Below, in pieces: positions 22,595-23,728 of a DNA stretch of 23,728 nucleotides. Under the pieces are notes generated by a model, which was given only the letters and a program-made list of their open reading frames with translations, did not search any database and had not been told where the DNA came from. The position numbers and the translations under genes were made by a program. The DNA is taken from contig CAYWIM010000077.1 in the NCBI GenBank assembly GCA_964458325.1, positions 1 through 23,728 on the forward strand, given 5' to 3'. Source of the DNA: JAGMXM01 sp964458325. Its GTDB lineage: Bacteria > Verrucomicrobiota > Verrucomicrobiia > Limisphaerales > UBA1319. Numbering within the stretch: the first letter of the stretch is position 1; every line of letters begins with the position of its first letter.

Positions 22595-23728
22595 AAAGCA
22601 ATTCCCTGCCAGTTGCGAGAACCGCACACAGCATTCGCCATCGGCCCCGACACCCGAATCGGCTCCGCAAACGGGCCGTATTCAAATCGGGCGGTGACCG
22701 CGCCACCCGAAGCCGACACCAACCCGGCGATGTTTCCGTTCCTATCGTAAGCCGCGAAATGCACTCCATTGGTCGCCACATTCACCGCCAGCAAACCACC
22801 CACCCCGCCCGCACCCTGGAATCTCCCTGACAGGTCCGTGCCCCAGAGGTAGGACCGGACCAGGACATTGTTCGTGCTCACCTCCGCCGCCAGGTTCCAG
22901 CCGTCGTAGAGGAATTTCAGGACGTAAGCGTTGGTGTAGCTGGTTCCGCTCCAGGCCTTCACCGTCTTCCCAATCCGCCGCCCCCGCCAGTCATACTCAA
23001 ACTCCACACGCAGCTTCGCCGCCGCCGGCACCGCACTCAGTGCCTCCATCGTCACCAGCCGGTTCTCGCCGTCCCAGGTGTATGCCCAACGGCCGTCCTG
23101 CGTAAGATTTCCGTCGGCGTCGTGAACGAACATCTCCGGTGTCTTGGCTCGAGTGACTTCATTTCCAATATTTGCACCAAATGATTCACGTTTTCGCACC
23201 GCGCAGCGGCGCCGCTTAGCGAGGCGTCGATGTCCGCCAATCGTGGTCGAAGGCTGTTGCGCTGGAACAGGGCATGGCGTCGTCGGTCTAAGGTGAAGCC
23301 TCGCTAAGAACACGCTCCCCGTGCTCGATGCGCTGTTGGCCCCCGCCACCGCCTGAATGATGATCGACGGGTATTGCGCCACGCTGCTGTTGTTTACCTC
23401 CAACGCCACATGGAAATATTCACCCCTCCGATAGGCGCCAGTGCCGTTGACCGTCACCGCCGATCCCGAGGTCGCCACTCCCAGTACATCCACATAGCCG
23501 GGGGCTGCTCGGTTGGTGTATTGGTCAAACGACAACGGCAATTGGTTCGCTTCTGCTGGGGTCAAGCTGGTCGCCGTTAATCGGTTCAACCGATCATATG
23601 TCCGTGCCGTCGTCATCCGGATCGTTATTTTTTGCCTGACCGCATTCTGCCTCATCGGCAGCCGATCCGCAAGATCACCGTGCGCAGCCCCGTTCGACGC
23701 GTCACTCAACGACGACACGTCGAAGAGA
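22525..23728 (-). pseudogene. RHS-repeat protein remnant, 5' end outside the window
   Basis: An open frame enters from the right edge, reading through LFDVSSLSDASNGAAHG and MTTARTYDRLNRL, and keeps clear RHS/YD-repeat sequence to about 22631. Examples are DADGNLTQDGRWAYTWDGENRL, FEYDWRGRRIGKTV and EYGPFAEPIRV. RHS proteins are large secreted or surface proteins, often toxins or adhesins. Three lesions are seen against the family as I know it. A block is missing between LPLSFD and QYTNR. A 53-codon foreign segment sits at 23149-23307. The sequence loses similarity after GPMANA, so the conserved C-terminal core (GYRYYDP, RDPIGE) is absent. The frame stays open but overlaps the end of the convergent repeat-protein gene. 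It is most likely a decayed gene or cassette. Confidence 0.75.
23149..23308 (-). repeat. Palindromic insertion in the RHS remnant with 11-bp inverted ends
   Basis: A 159-base segment (23149-23307) interrupts the expected RHS sequence between GSVF and AKTPEM but keeps the frame, adding 53 Arg-rich residues. Within it CTTAGCGAGGC (23215-23225) and GCCTCGCTAAG (23298-23308) are perfect 11-base inverted repeats bounding 94 bases. A 12-base palindrome AGCGGCGCCGCT overlaps one end (23205-23216). No target-site duplication is obvious. It may be a MITE-like or other short mobile repeat. Confidence 0.6.

Overview
The window looks like a high-GC chromosome fragment from a Verrucomicrobiota bacterium, probably a Pedosphaera/Limisphaera-type lineage. 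This is inferred from gene content, not from a marker gene. Supporting signs are an NxxGxxAF tandem-repeat exported protein, an RHS remnant of the verrucomicrobial type, a DUF6057 gene paired with a TolB-like cytochrome gene, a Tat-signal DegT aminotransferase, and gene-poor DNA filled with short 'tccttcgtg'-type repeats. No rRNA, tRNA, CRISPR array or intact transposase was seen.

Layout. (1) 1-761 is gene-free and holds tandem micro-repeats plus two copies of a roughly 130-bp direct repeat carrying a hairpin. (2) 762-7228 (+) is a type II secretion / type IV pilus-like operon: ATPase GspE, a GspL-like PilM-PilN fusion, a GspM/PilO-like protein and the secretin GspD. Every junction is a 4-base stop/start overlap if a 25-codon ORF between the first two large genes is counted. 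(3) 7229-7369 is a hairpin-rich gap between convergent genes. (4) 7370-9791 (-) is a two-component pair: an NtrC-type sigma-54 activator and its histidine kinase. (5) 9792-10198 is a regulatory gap with a perfect 16-bp palindrome and, about 94 bp downstream, a good sigma-54 promoter match. Both point towards (6) 10199-13335 (+): a ribosome hibernation factor, a CPA2 cation/proton antiporter and an Rnk-type protein. (7) 20352-13339 (-) is a four-gene cluster: a CE15-GH16 fusion enzyme, a DUF6057 membrane protein, a TolB-like propeller with a CxxCH haem motif, and a Tat-signal DegT aminotransferase. (8) 20630-22594 (+) is the NxxGxxAF repeat protein. (9) 22525-23728 (-) is a decayed RHS gene with an in-frame palindromic insertion, running off the window edge.

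How the genes may work together. The T2SS genes could export surface or secreted proteins, of which the esterase-glycanase is a candidate. The two-component system probably drives sigma-54 transcription, and the nearest target is the hibernation/antiporter/Rnk operon, which reads as a growth-arrest or energy-stress module. The CE15-GH16/DUF6057/TolB-cytochrome/DegT cluster is the least understood part: an exported polysaccharide-attacking enzyme beside a membrane and periplasmic redox-like pair of unknown function.
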